Source of the DNA: Microbispora rosea
Lineage (GTDB): Bacteria > Actinomycetota > Actinomycetes > Streptosporangiales > Streptosporangiaceae
Length of the DNA stretch: 64,000 nt
Direction: 5' to 3'
NCBI RefSeq assembly: GCF_900156315.1
Contig: NZ_FTNI01000025.1
Location: forward strand, 62,001-126,000
This document shows, one piece after another, positions 27,855 through 36,693 of this stretch (position 1 is its first letter; each line of letters begins with the position of its first letter). The notes under the pieces are model-generated. The model had not been told where the DNA came from and searched no databases. It was given only the letters and a program-made list of their open reading frames with translations. The position numbers were made by a program, and so were the translations under genes.

Positions 27855-28148
27855 TCAGTCGGCGCCGAGCTCCATGGCTGCCTGCTCCATGGCTGTCCGC
27901 TTCACGGCTGCCTGCTCCAGGGCTGCCTGGTCGAGGAGCTCCTCCTCGGTGGAGGTGTCCCCACGAGAGGCGATCGCCTTGGCCCCGCCCTCGGGGGCAT
28001 CGCACCGATCAACCCGGTCGACGCCGCGTGGGCAACCCGGATCAACGCCGGCTACCGCAGCCGCCGAGACTGCCGAGCCGCCGGCCTCCTGTGGCCGTCC
28101 AGCCATGTGGGCGCCACGGCCATCCGGCTGCGCAGCCGAAAGGAGCAC
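27855..28148 (-). CDS. Possible small hypothetical protein with 5-residue repeats
   Basis: 97 codons from GTG to TGA with mostly G/C third positions. The C-terminal end has four units of the type (D/E)QAAx/KRTAM, encoded by a 15-bp tandem repeat, that could form a short charged helix. No ribosome site or family is recognised. It may be a degraded gene or a chance frame. Confidence 0.3.
   Translation of the reverse strand: MLLSAAQPDGRGAHMAGRPQEAGGSAVSAAAVAGVDPGCPRGVDRVDRCDAPEGGAKAIASRGDTSTEEELLDQAALEQAAVKRTAMEQAAMELGAD
27872..27931. repeat. 15-bp tandem repeat, four units
   Basis: Four consecutive 15-base units related to CCATGGCTGCCTGCT, each differing at one to four positions. Confidence 0.75.
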
Positions 28149-28277
28149 AACGAGGCGTGCGTGGGTCGGCGATGAAGTCGGCGATGAGGCTCGCGCAGGC
28201 TGTCTTCAAGCGAACGGACGCGAACCTGCCCGCAGTGGGAACGTCGCAGGGCCTCACTTACCAGGCACTGGGCGCGA

Positions 28278-28291
28278 TGTTTCACGTGAAA
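28278..28291. promoter_or_regulatory. parS site 2
   Basis: GTTTCACGTGAAAC, a perfect parS palindrome, lies about 40 bases past the parB stop codon. Confidence 0.95.
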
Positions 28292-28329
28292 CCTGCGTCA
28301 GGTCGCGGGTACGAGCGCAGGCCCTGCGG

Positions 28330-29316
28330 TCAGTCCGCCGTGATGCCCCGGCTGCGCATCGCGTGGGCGGCATCCGGCGCCATCGTGTCGATGATGCGCT
28401 CCAGGTCGTCGATGGTGGAGAACTCGACCACGATGCGCCCCTTACGGCTGCCGAGATCGACCTTCACCTTCGTCTCGAAGTGGTCCGAGAGGCGGTCCGC
28501 CAGGTCGCGCAGCGCCGGGGCGGTCGGCTTCTTCGCCCGAGGCTTGCGTGGAGCCGGCCCCGCGGTCGCCTCACCCAGAGCCACGATCTCCTCGACGGTC
28601 CGGACCGACAGCCCCTCGGCCACGATCCTGGTCGCCAGCCGCTCCTGGGCCGCGGGGTCGTTCAGCGTCAGCAGCGCCCGGGCGTGCCCGGCGCTGATCA
28701 CCCCCGCCGCCACCCGCCGCTGCACCTCGGGAGGAAGGTTCAGCAATCGCAGGGTGTTGCTGATGTGCGAGCGCGACCGTCCGACCTTCCTGGCGAGCAC
28801 CTCGTGGGTGGCTCCGAAGTCGTCCAGGAGCTGCTGATAGGCCGCCGCCTCCTCCAGCGCGTTCAGCTGCTCCCGCTGGAGGTTCTCGATCAGCGCCTCA
28901 CGGAGCATCTCGTCGTCCTGGGTGCTCCGGACGATCGCGGGGATGCGGTCGAGGCCGGCGATCTGCGAGGCGCGCCACCTCCGCTCCCCCATGATGAGCT
29001 CGAAGCGGTCGTCCTCCACGGCGCGGACGACGACCGGCTGCAGCAGGCCGACCTCCTTGATGGACGCCGCGAGCTCGTCGAGCCGGTCCTCGTCGAACAC
29101 CTCTCGCGGCTGCCGTGCGTTCGGGGAGATGGAGCCGACCTCGATCTCCTGGAAGTAGGCGCCCTCGACCGGACGCAGGCCCACCGCCTGCGTCCCCGGC
29201 ACGGTCGCCTGTGAACCGGGAGGTGGAGCGCTCGCGGCGGACGCCGGATCGACGATCGGTCCCGTGGGGATCAGAGCCCCAAGTCCCTTGCCCAGTCCCC
29301 GACGCTGCTGGCTCAC
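28330..29316 (-). CDS. parB: Chromosome partitioning protein ParB
   Basis: 328 residues. ParB is a CTP-dependent DNA clamp that loads at parS and spreads for origin segregation. Visible parts are the N-terminal ParA-stimulating basic segment RRGLGKGLGALIP, the ParB N-domain with ARQPREVFDEDRLDELAASI and the CTP-binding GERRWRAS. A central HTH, HEVLARKVGRSRSHISNTLRLLNLP, contacts parS, and a C-terminal dimerisation helix ends the protein. The GTG start has AAGGAG ten bases upstream. The gene lies unusually far (443 bases) from parA. Confidence 0.97.
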   Translation of the reverse strand: MSQQRRGLGKGLGALIPTGPIVDPASAASAPPPGSQATVPGTQAVGLRPVEGAYFQEIEVGSISPNARQPREVFDEDRLDELAASIKEVGLLQPVVVRAVEDDRFELIMGERRWRASQIAGLDRIPAIVRSTQDDEMLREALIENLQREQLNALEEAAAYQQLLDDFGATHEVLARKVGRSRSHISNTLRLLNLPPEVQRRVAAGVISAGHARALLTLNDPAAQERLATRIVAEGLSVRTVEEIVALGEATAGPAPRKPRAKKPTAPALRDLADRLSDHFETKVKVDLGSRKGRIVVEFSTIDDLERIIDTMAPDAAHAMRSRGITAD

Positions 29317-29759
29317 CGCTGCTCCTTCATGCCCGCACCCGCACAGAAGCCGGTGCCCAGCGACTCGGGGTCACTGGGCACCAGCACGCACACACCAGGA
29401 GAGAGTACCGCTGCGAAGCCCTGCCATGAGTCTCCACGCATCCGGCTGTGCACACCCCTTCCGCCAGATCCCCGTGTGTGGGTCAGGCGTACGGAGCGGG
29501 GCGGGCGGGCGCGAGGACCGCAGCCAACGCCCAGACCCGGCGGCCCCGCGGGTTGACCGGAGCGGGCTTCGCGAAGACCGGAGTCTCTGCCCGGCGCAGT
29601 GACGTCCCCGGCGAAGCCGTGAATGTCCCAAGCCGTGACGCGCCGAATCAGGACGCCGGCGTGTGCGGAGGCCGTGACGCCCAGCCCACGTCCTCGTCCG
29701 CACGCCGCAGTCTCTCCCGCCGTCCATGCCGCGGCGCCTACGCCAGGATCGCGGCTCCG
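29317..29759. other. Unusually long parA-parB gap
   Basis: 443 bases separate two genes that normally abut or overlap. The gap holds repeat copy 3 and a hairpin, GGTGCCCAG/CTGGGCACC (29352-29382). No gene is seen. Confidence 0.7.
29490..29603 (-). repeat. Dispersed intergenic repeat, copy 3 (inverted)
   Basis: Read on the minus strand it shares GTCACTGCGCCGG, a 16-base identical block (29558-29573 versus 25907-25922) and TCTGGG/GGTCCTCGC with copy 1. It is more diverged than copies 1 and 2 are from each other. Confidence 0.7.
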
Positions 29760-30701
29760 TCAGGCGCCGGTGAGAGCCGCAGCGCGATAGGCGATCTCAC
29801 GAGCGGCGCCCATGTACGCCAGTGCCCCGCTCGATCCCGGGTCGTACGTCATGACCGACTGGCCGTAGCTGGGAGCCTCGGAGACGCGGACGCTCCTGGG
29901 GATGACGGCGTCGAGCACGGTGTCCCCGAAGTGGGAACGAACCTCCTCGGCCACCTGAGAGGCGAGGCGGGTGCGCCCGTCGTACATCGTGAGCAGGATG
30001 GTCGAGATCGACAGCGTCTGGTTGAGGTGTGCGCGCACCAGTTCCACGTTCTGCAGAAGCTGGGTGAGCCCTTCCAGGGCGTAGTACTCGCACTGGATGG
30101 GAATCAGCACCTCCTGCGCCGCCGCCATGGCGTTCACCGTCAGCAGGCCCAGCGACGGCGGGCAGTCGATGAGGATGTAGTCGAACTCCATCGCGTCGAA
30201 CGAGGCGAGCGCCCGCCGCAGACGGGTCTCCCGGCCGACCATCGGAACCAGTTCGATCTCCGCACCCGCAAGGTCGAGTGTCGCCGGAGCGCAGTACAGG
30301 TTGGGCATGTCGGGGACCGGCTTCACGATCTGCGACAGCGGCATGTCGTCCACGAGGACCTGGTACACCGACGGCATCCCCGACCGGTGCTCGGTCGCCA
30401 ACGCCGTGGACGCGTTGCCCTGCGGGTCGAGGTCGACCACGAGAACGCGCTGATCGTGCATGGCCAACGCCGCCGCGAGGTTGACGGCCGTGGTGGTCTT
30501 CCCCACGCCGCCCTTCTGGTTGGCCACCGTCATCACGCGACACCGGGAAGGCCGGGGCCAGGCCCCCTCGTCGCGCGTCGAGTAACCGACGGAAGGCGCA
30601 GCCGCCTGCGGGGGCGTGGCGGCTGTTTCACGTGAAACCACAGAACTCAGTGCCTCTCGTACCAGCGGCGAATCGCCAGAGTTAAGGGGGGTCTGGGACA
30701 C
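29760..30701 (-). CDS. parA: Chromosome partitioning ATPase ParA
   Basis: 313 residues, deviant-Walker ParA/Soj ATPase that moves ParB-parS complexes. NQKGGVGKTTTAVNLA carries the Walker A motif. VLVVDLDPQGNAST and DYILIDCPPSLGLLTVNA are Walker A' and B. I place the start at GTG 30701, with AAAGGA nine bases before it; a longer frame to 30851 lacks a site. The first 75 residues are a variable, disordered extension. A parS site lies within the coding sequence and supplies the VSRET residues. Confidence 0.96.
   Translation of the reverse strand: MSQTPLNSGDSPLVREALSSVVSRETAATPPQAAAPSVGYSTRDEGAWPRPSRCRVMTVANQKGGVGKTTTAVNLAAALAMHDQRVLVVDLDPQGNASTALATEHRSGMPSVYQVLVDDMPLSQIVKPVPDMPNLYCAPATLDLAGAEIELVPMVGRETRLRRALASFDAMEFDYILIDCPPSLGLLTVNAMAAAQEVLIPIQCEYYALEGLTQLLQNVELVRAHLNQTLSISTILLTMYDGRTRLASQVAEEVRSHFGDTVLDAVIPRSVRVSEAPSYGQSVMTYDPGSSGALAYMGAAREIAYRAAALTGA
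30625..30638. promoter_or_regulatory. parS site 3, inside parA
   Basis: GTTTCACGTGAAAC within the 5' coding region of parA; read on the minus strand it encodes the SRET part of the ParA N-terminus. Confidence 0.95.
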
Positions 30702-30855
30702 GGTCGTCGTCCTTTCGACCGGCGAGACAGGGGGACGAGGCCAGCCCACCCCGGAGGACCGGCCTGCTGTCGCGATCTCCCAGCGTAGGGGGAGCCGAGT
30801 CTCCGGCCAACCCAGACCCGCTGTCACACCGCCTGATCCGGCGTCCGCCACCGGT

Positions 30856-31539
30856 TCACCTCTTTCGTCGCCTCCGCGTGTCCGTCCGCGGAGACCGTCC
30901 GGCGACGACGCGAACGAGGGTCGCGGGCGGCTCGACCCTACCGCGCCCCACTGTGACCAACTCGACGTGCCTCACGCCGAACGAATCCAATTGGGGACGG
31001 GCGGCGTCCAGCTCCTCCTGTGCCCGCTCCCCCTTCATCGCGAGCAACTCCCCGCCCTCGTGCAGCAGCGGCATCGACCACGACAGCAGACGGTCGAGCG
31101 GCGCGACCGCCCGCGCCGTCGCCACGTCGAAGACGCGCTTGCCGGCGAGCTCCTCGGCCCGCCCGCGCAGCACCTCCACGTTGTCGAGCTTGAGCGCCTC
31201 GACGCACTCCGACAGGAAAACGGTGCGGCGCAGCAGCGGCTCCAGCAACGTCACCGTCACATCGGGCCGGACGATCGCGAGCACAAGGCCGGGCAGGCCG
31301 GCGCCCGAGCCGATGTCGATCAGAGTCGAGTCCGGCGGGACCGCCTCCTCCACGACCGCGCAGTTCAGCAGGTGCCGGTCCCAGATGCGGGGCACCTCGC
31401 GCGGTCCCAGCAGTCCCCGCACCACGCCCGGCCCGGCGAGCAACTCGGCGAACACCCGGGCCCGCTCCAACGCCTCACCGGTGAAAATCTCCCGGGCCAC
31501 CGGGGGCGCCTCGGGCAGCTCGTTGCTCTCCGTCATCAC
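30856..31539 (-). CDS. rsmG: 16S rRNA (guanine-N7) methyltransferase RsmG
   Basis: 227 residues, GidB family. It methylates G527 of 16S rRNA with S-adenosylmethionine. The SAM-binding motif is LIDIGSGAGLPGLVLA (about 73-88). WDRHLLNCAVV upstream and FDVATARAVAPLDRLL downstream are family signatures. The C-terminus is an Arg-rich tail. It lies between the jag terminator and parA, so it likely heads the rsmG-parA-parB transcript. Confidence 0.96.
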   Translation of the reverse strand: MMTESNELPEAPPVAREIFTGEALERARVFAELLAGPGVVRGLLGPREVPRIWDRHLLNCAVVEEAVPPDSTLIDIGSGAGLPGLVLAIVRPDVTVTLLEPLLRRTVFLSECVEALKLDNVEVLRGRAEELAGKRVFDVATARAVAPLDRLLSWSMPLLHEGGELLAMKGERAQEELDAARPQLDSFGVRHVELVTVGRGRVEPPATLVRVVAGRSPRTDTRRRRKR

Positions 31540-31665
31540 TCACTCATCCAGGAACGCTCTTGGCCAAGGGTAACCGTCCTTCCCCTTCGGCGACGGCCGG
31601 CCGTACATCCGGCGGTGTGGACCCGGCCGAAGGAGAAGGGCGAGGAAGGGACGTACAGGACGGAA

Positions 31666-31699
31666 AAGCCGCCGGTCCCTTAGTCGGGACCGGCGGCTT
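31666..31699 (-). terminator. Terminator of the rpmH-jag operon
   Basis: AAGCCGCCGGTCCC pairs perfectly with GGGACCGGCGGCTT. On the minus strand a TTTT run directly follows the stem. Confidence 0.9.
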
Positions 31700-31725
31700 C
31701 CCCGCGTCGGAACTGTGAAAAGCGA

Positions 31726-32220
31726 TCAGGCGGGCAGGACCACCACGAAGCGGCGGGGCTCCTCGCCCTCGGACTCGCTGCGCAGGCCCGCCGCGGCGAC
31801 CGCGTCGTGCACGATCTTGCGCTCGAACGGCGTCATCGGCTTGAGCGCCTTCGGCTCGCCGGTGCGCTTTACGTCGTCGGCCGCCGCGGCGCCCACCTTG
31901 GTGAGCTCGGCGCGGCGCCGCTCCCGATAACCGCCCACGTCGAGCATGAGCCGCGAACGCTCCCCCGTCTGCCGGTGCACGGCCAGGCGCGTCAGCTCCT
32001 GCAGCGCCTCCAGCACCTCCCCGCCTGGGCCCACGAGCTCGTCGCCCTTGATGCCGACGATCGAGACCACGGCGCGGTCTCCCTCGACGTCCATGTCGAT
32101 GTCGCCGTCCAGGTCGGCAATGTCGAGCAGGCCCTCCAGGTAGTCCGCCGCGATCTCGCCCTCCTGTTCCAGGGCTTCGATGTCGGGAGCAGGCTTGAGG
32201 GTCTCCTCAGCTTCGGTCAC
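31726..32220 (-). CDS. jag: RNA-binding protein Jag/KhpB (KH and R3H domains)
   Basis: 164 residues. A KH domain spans about 50-110 (GDELVGPGGEVLEALQELTRLA), and a C-terminal R3H domain has MTPFERKIVHDAVAAAG. The N-terminal 25 residues are acidic, and the Jag-N domain of Firmicutes is absent, as usual in actinobacteria. It probably binds RNA in envelope or division control. The GTG start lies 18 bases after the yidC stop, within the same operon. Confidence 0.93.
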   Translation of the reverse strand: MTEAEETLKPAPDIEALEQEGEIAADYLEGLLDIADLDGDIDMDVEGDRAVVSIVGIKGDELVGPGGEVLEALQELTRLAVHRQTGERSRLMLDVGGYRERRRAELTKVGAAAADDVKRTGEPKALKPMTPFERKIVHDAVAAAGLRSESEGEEPRRFVVVLPA

Positions 32221-32238
32221 GTCCGGACTCTCCTTCTC

Positions 32239-33189
32239 CTACGACTTCTTGCTGCCGGTGCGCTTGCTGCGGGGCTGGCGCGTCGGCTGCTGACGGACGA
32301 TCTTGGGGGCGGGTTCCGGCTCAGGCTCCGCCGCCGCCTTGGGCTTTCCCACCAACTTGGTGAAGATGCCGTTCGTCGGCTCGGGGGTGGTGATGTTGCC
32401 CTTCTCGTCCACGACCGGCATCGGGTGACGGCTGTAGAACCAGTGCTGCTGGCCGAGTGTCCACAGGTTGGTGGTCACCCAGTACAGGATCAGACCGAGC
32501 TGGAAGTTCAAGCTGAAGACGGCGAACAGCGGCGAGATGTACATGAGGATCTTCTGCTGCTGCGCCATGGGGTTGTCCGGCATCTGCGCCACCGAGCGCT
32601 TCACGCTCTGCCGGACGGTGAGGAACGTGGTGCACGAGCTGACGGCCACAAAGCAGGCGAGCACGATCTTCGTCATCAGCGGCTGGGCGCCGAGGCTCCT
32701 GATGACCTCAGCGCTGTCGAAGAACTTCGCCGCCAGTGGCGCGCCGATGACATGCGCGGCACGCGCGCTGTTCACCAGCTCCTTGGTCATGCCGAAAACG
32801 GCCCGGTCCTCGGCGATGGCCCGCAGCACGGTGAACATCGAGATGAAGATCGGGAACTGCGCGACGATCGGGAGGCAGCCCCCGAGCGGGTTGGCGCCCC
32901 CCTCTTGGTACAGCCGCATGACCTCCTGGTTCATGCGCTGCTTGTCGTTCTTGTACTTCTTCCGCAGCTCCTGGACCTTGGGCGCCAGCTCCTGCATCTT
33001 GCGCGACGAGCGCATCTGCTTCATGAAGAGCGGGAAGATCAGCAGACGCATCAGCACGGTCAGCGTGATGATGGTCAGCGCCCAGTTGAGACCGCTGCTG
33101 GAGGGGATGAAAGTGCTGTAGCCGGCGTGGATCTGGGTGATCACCCAGGCCACCGCCGTATACAGCCAATTCAGGAATGGCAGCTCCAC
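32239..33189 (-). CDS. yidC: Membrane protein insertase YidC
   Basis: 316 residues of the YidC/Oxa1/Alb3 family, inserting membrane proteins alone or with SecYEG. Five membrane helices are visible. The first conserved helix has LTVLMRLLIFPLFMKQM with the hydrophilic-groove arginine, followed by the charged cytoplasmic hairpin ELAPKVQELRKKYKNDKQRMNQE and GCLPIVAQFPIFISMF. The C-terminal tail after about 270 is Lys/Arg/Pro-rich and may contact the ribosome. The family lacks the large periplasmic domain in Gram-positives, as here. Confidence 0.96.
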   Translation of the reverse strand: MELPFLNWLYTAVAWVITQIHAGYSTFIPSSSGLNWALTIITLTVLMRLLIFPLFMKQMRSSRKMQELAPKVQELRKKYKNDKQRMNQEVMRLYQEGGANPLGGCLPIVAQFPIFISMFTVLRAIAEDRAVFGMTKELVNSARAAHVIGAPLAAKFFDSAEVIRSLGAQPLMTKIVLACFVAVSSCTTFLTVRQSVKRSVAQMPDNPMAQQQKILMYISPLFAVFSLNFQLGLILYWVTTNLWTLGQQHWFYSRHPMPVVDEKGNITTPEPTNGIFTKLVGKPKAAAEPEPEPAPKIVRQQPTRQPRSKRTGSKKS

Positions 33190-33193
33190 CGAG

Positions 33194-33508
33194 CTAGCTC
33201 CCTTGCGTTTCGTCGTGAGACCGGACTCGGCGTGGGGGCACCGGGTCGAAACCTCCAGGATGGAACGGGTGACACCGTCCGATTCGCCTGACGGTCAGCC
33301 ATACCCCGCGCGCCGCTCCATGAACGGCGACGGCTTCCAGACCATAGGCACTGCAGGACGGCTCGAACCGGCACCTCGGCCCCAGCATCGGGCTGATGAA
33401 GGCGCGGTAGAACCGGATGATCGCGAGCAGCACGCGAGCGACCGGCCCGGTCGCGGGCCGATCGGCCTCCCCGGGCACCACAGCCGGGGTCGGTTGCTGC
33501 GCTGTCAT
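33194..33508 (-). CDS. yidD: Membrane protein insertion efficiency factor YidD
   Basis: 104 residues. The core carries the family signature [28 protein letters not shown] with three conserved cysteines, and [15 protein letters not shown]. An N-terminal amphipathic helix follows a 20-residue leader. It overlaps rnpA by four bases and precedes yidC by four. Confidence 0.95.
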   Translation of the reverse strand: MTAQQPTPAVVPGEADRPATGPVARVLLAIIRFYRAFISPMLGPRCRFEPSCSAYGLEAVAVHGAARGVWLTVRRIGRCHPFHPGGFDPVPPRRVRSHDETQGS

Positions 33509-33882
33509 GACCGTCCATCCGTCGGGGTCCGGGAATCGGACCCGCGCCGCCGGAGTAAACGACTCAGCGCGACGTCGAGTTCGGCGGCCAGGTGCTCGCT
33601 ACGCGCGGACGCGGCCGGTGGATTGGCGCGTACCACCAGAAGGCTACCTCTCGGCAGCAGTGACAGGCGGCTCCGCACGAGGTGTCTCAACCTGCGCCTG
33701 ACCTGGTTCCGCACGACGGCGCCACCGACCGCCTTGCTCACGACGAAGCCGACCAGCGGTGGCTCGTCGGCGTCACGCAGGTTCAGGTGTGCGACCAGCG
33801 TCGGACGTCCGGCGCGCCGCCCACGGCGAATCGCGTCGGCGAACTCGTCACCCCGCCGCATGCGGGACGCGGACGGCAGCAC
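33505..33882 (-). CDS. rnpA: Ribonuclease P protein component
   Basis: 125 residues, protein subunit of RNase P that matures tRNA 5' ends. Signature: [23 protein letters not shown] at the start and the RNR-type motif [15 protein letters not shown]. It is rich in Arg. It sits in the canonical place between rpmH and yidD. Confidence 0.96.
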   Translation of the reverse strand: MLPSASRMRRGDEFADAIRRGRRAGRPTLVAHLNLRDADEPPLVGFVVSKAVGGAVVRNQVRRRLRHLVRSRLSLLPRGSLLVVRANPPAASARSEHLAAELDVALSRLLRRRGSDSRTPTDGRS

Positions 33883-33943
33883 CGGGCCTTCCTCGACGTA
33901 TGGCCGCCCGCTCCGCTCGGCACGGGCGGGCGGCGTCTGATGG

Positions 33944-34081
33944 TCAGACCGTCAGCTCGGCGCGGCCCTTGCGGCGGCGCGCGGCCAGGATGGCGCGGCC
34001 GGCCCGGGTGCGCATGCGCAGCCGGAAGCCGTGGGTCTTCGCGCGGCGACGGTTGTTCGGCTGGTAAGTACGCTTGCTCAC
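33944..34081 (-). CDS. rpmH: 50S ribosomal protein L34
   Basis: 45 residues from a GTG start: begins [19 protein letters not shown] and ends GRAELTV, an invariant L34 pattern. It is first gene of the rnpA-yidD-yidC-jag operon and divergent from dnaA. Confidence 0.97.
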   Translation of the reverse strand: MSKRTYQPNNRRRAKTHGFRLRMRTRAGRAILAARRRKGRAELTV

Positions 34082-34516
34082 GAGTGGGCTCCAGGCTTCA
34101 GGTACGTCCGCGGCGTTCCGCGGGCGCGGTACATTCCATGGTCACGGCTCGTCAGATGCGCGGGCATGCGAAATAGCCGTCGCGTGATTAGCCGACCGGG
34201 ACACGTTACGGGCCCACCGTACGTCAGGTCAAACCGGCACACGTGACGGCAAGCGAGTACGGCGAGCGACCATGGGCCGTTAGGCTGTGGACAACGCCTT
34301 GAACGCAGGTTGCGCATACCGCTACCGTCGGCCGTCCGGCCCTTCCCCTCATCAGCGTGAATGTGCCCGGGGAGGATGCACGGGCTGTGCACATCATGTG
34401 GATCATATGTGGATGGCAGCCGGACGAGGACCGGTGCGGCGAGGCGCGCAGGACTGAGAAACGACACGGATCGCGGCGGGCGAGCGGGGCCGCGTAACGA
34501 GAGGAGGGGCCGAGCC
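34082..34516. other. rpmH-dnaA divergent intergenic region with DnaA-box-like sites
   Basis: 435 bases without a gene, carrying promoters for both directions. TGTGGACAA (34286-34294) is a perfect reverse TTGTCCACA DnaA box, and two ATGTGGAT sequences follow near 34396-34414. DnaA autoregulation of dnaA is a plausible role. Confidence 0.65.
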
Positions 34517-36169
34517 ATGGAAGGCGTCGATCTCAACGCTGTATGGGCTCGGGCGCTCAGGACCCTGCTCGACGAGGGCGTCTCGGGGCAGCAGCGCGCG
34601 TTCCTCCAGATGACGCAGCCCTCCGGCCTCATCAACGACACGATTCTCCTGGCGGCCCCCAACGACTTCGCCAAAGAGGTCATCGAGGTACGACTGCGCC
34701 CGCTGATCGTCCACTCGTTGTCGCAGGAGCTCGGCCGCCCTGTGCGGATCGCCGTGATGGTGGATCCCGGCGCCGGTCTGCCCGCCGCTTCGGACCCCTC
34801 CGTGGCGCCGCCGGCCGACCATCGCCCACAGGCGCCGTCCACAGATTATCCACAGCCCCGTCCTCAGGCTCCGCGCTTTCCCTTAGCTGAGGACGGCCCG
34901 ATCCATCGTGAGGCTGAGCCGCACGGGCCGCACTATCCACAGGGCCAGCAGTATCCACAGCCTCCGCAGCACATGTCCCCGCCGGACCACCCGCAGCGGC
35001 ACGGCGGCTACTCCCCCGAACCGCCCGCCGCGCCCAAGCCCGAGCCGGTGCCGGGCCCTGTGTCCGGTCCTGTGCCCGGCGGCCCCGGGCAGAACCGCTG
35101 GGACGCCCGCGGCGGCCGTACCTCGGGCGAGCCGGCCCGGCTGAACGCCAAGTACACGTTCGAGACCTTCGTCATCGGCGCCAGCAACCGCTTCGCGCAC
35201 GCCGCCGCGGTCGCGGTCGCCGAGGCCCCCGCCAAGGCGTACAACCCGCTGTTCATCTACGGCGACTCCGGGCTGGGGAAGACCCACCTGCTGCACGCGA
35301 TCGGCCACTACGCGCAGAGCCTGTACGACGGCGCCCGGGTGCGGTATGTGAGCTCCGAGGAGTTCACCAACGACTTCATCAACTCCATCCGCGACCACAA
35401 GGCCGACGGGTTCCGTTCCCGTTTCCGGGCTGTGGACATCCTCCTCGTGGACGACATCCAGTTCCTCGAGGGCAAGGAGCAGACGCAGGAGGAGTTCTTC
35501 CACACCTTCAACACCCTCCACAACGCCAGCAAGCAGATCGTCATCTCCAGCGACCGGGCGCCGAAGCAGCTCGTGACGCTGGAGGACCGGCTGCGCAACC
35601 GGTTCGAGTGGGGGCTGATCACCGACGTCCAGCCGCCCGAGCTGGAGACCCGCATCGCGATCCTGCGCAAGAAGGCGATCCAGGAGGGCCTGGCCGCTCC
35701 GCCCGACGTGCTGGAGTACATCGCCAGCCGCATCGCGACCAACATCCGCGAACTCGAGGGCGCGCTCATCAGGGTCACCGCGTTCGCCAGCCTCAACCGG
35801 CAGTCTGTGGACATCCAGCTCGCCGAGATCGTCCTCAAGGACCTCATCAGCGAGGACGCGAGCCCGGAGATCACCATCTCCCTCATCATGTCCACAACCG
35901 CCGAGTACTTCGGTGTATCGCTCGACGACCTGTGTGGAAGCTCACGCTCGCGCGCCCTGGTCACCGCCCGCCAGATCGCCATGTATCTGGCCCGCGAACT
36001 GACCGACCTGTCGCTGCCCAAGATCGGCCAGCAGTTCGGCGGACGCGATCACACGACCGTGATGCACGCGGAGCGTAAGATCCGGTCGCTCATGGCCGAG
36101 CGGCGCTCGATGTACAACCAGGTCAACGAGCTGACGACACGGATCAAGCAGCGGGCACGCAACGCTTAG
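34517..36169 (+). CDS. dnaA: Chromosomal replication initiator DnaA
   Basis: 550 residues. Domain I is at 1-85. Domain II (about 86-205) is Pro/Gln/Gly-rich and disordered. The AAA+ domain III has Walker A GDSGLGKT (249-256) and the [11 protein letters not shown]alker B. Domain IV has the DNA-binding signature [16 protein letters not shown]. The ATG at 34517 follows GAGGAGGGG; an upstream frame of 52 codons lacks support. Domain II repeats YPQ-type peptides encoded by TATCCACAG, so the coding DNA itself contains DnaA boxes. Confidence 0.98.
   Translation: MEGVDLNAVWARALRTLLDEGVSGQQRAFLQMTQPSGLINDTILLAAPNDFAKEVIEVRLRPLIVHSLSQELGRPVRIAVMVDPGAGLPAASDPSVAPPADHRPQAPSTDYPQPRPQAPRFPLAEDGPIHREAEPHGPHYPQGQQYPQPPQHMSPPDHPQRHGGYSPEPPAAPKPEPVPGPVSGPVPGGPGQNRWDARGGRTSGEPARLNAKYTFETFVIGASNRFAHAAAVAVAEAPAKAYNPLFIYGDSGLGKTHLLHAIGHYAQSLYDGARVRYVSSEEFTNDFINSIRDHKADGFRSRFRAVDILLVDDIQFLEGKEQTQEEFFHTFNTLHNASKQIVISSDRAPKQLVTLEDRLRNRFEWGLITDVQPPELETRIAILRKKAIQEGLAAPPDVLEYIASRIATNIRELEGALIRVTAFASLNRQSVDIQLAEIVLKDLISEDASPEITISLIMSTTAEYFGVSLDDLCGSSRSRALVTARQIAMYLARELTDLSLPKIGQQFGGRDHTTVMHAERKIRSLMAERRSMYNQVNELTTRIKQRARNA
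34846..34959 (+). other. DnaA boxes within the dnaA domain II coding sequence
   Basis: TTATCCACA (34846-34854, perfect), CTATCCACA (34933-34941) and GTATCCACA (34951-34959). Each encodes Tyr-Pro-Gln in the linker, so codon choice and box are linked. Confidence 0.6.
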
Positions 36170-36693
36170 TACACAGCTGTGGATAACTCTGTGGATCAAA
36201 AATGCCGCCCTCGGCGGCGGCTCCGTCGCGTTACCCCCACCCTCTCCGGCCCGCCAACGCGCCGTCCCCACTTGGGGACAACTTTGGGGAGAACCTGGGG
36301 ATGGTTTGGGGAATACTCGTGGACGACCTGGGGACGCCCTGTGCGTACTCGTCACACGCAACTCAGCTGTCCCTTTTACCCCGTGGACAACCGGTGGAAA
36401 CCTCGTGGATTACTCGTGGACAGAGGGCCCTCCGGCTGGGGAACGGGTGTGGGGACAGCGGGGCCGCCCACAGTCCACAGGGGGTCCGTCCACGTTTCCC
36501 CCACACCGGCAGTGGATGAAGCAGCTCCGCTGAGCTGCGAAAATGCTCGACATCCACATATCCACACTGCCTAATAAGACGACTTGTATCTCTCTCCCTA
36601 AGAACTCAAGAACCATAGAAGGGGTTCTGGAGGCACACAGGTGCGGGAGAGTGAAGACTTGACGAAGCAGCGACACCCAGGAGGCTGATCCAC
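36170..36693. other. Origin of replication oriC
   Basis: 524 non-coding bases between dnaA and dnaN, dense in DnaA-box variants. Examples: TGTGGATAA (36178-36186, perfect), TGTGGATCA (36190-36198), TGGGGACAA (36273-36281), CGTGGACAA (36382-36390), and CGTGGATTA and CGTGGACAG eleven bases apart (36404 and 36415). AGTCCACAG (36472-36480) and ATATCCACA (36558-36566) add reverse copies. The last 60 bases (about 36566-36620) are the most A+T-rich part and a likely unwinding element. A GCCGCC/GGCGGC hairpin just after dnaA may end its transcript. Confidence 0.92.

Larger units (their letters stand above)
27276..28329. other. Long intergenic region between ddl and parB
   Basis: About 1 kb between convergent genes. 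It contains two parS sites, three overlapping hairpins (27302-27361), repeat copy 2, a 15-bp tandem repeat and one weak minus-strand ORF. No confident gene is seen. Confidence 0.6.

Noticed and set aside
27417..28175. 252-codon plus-strand ORF between ddl and parB
   Set aside because: It runs through repeat copy 2 and a tandem repeat and has no ribosome site or family.
34361..34516. N-terminal extension of DnaA
   Set aside because: No ribosome site; the family begins at the ATG after GAGGAGGGG.
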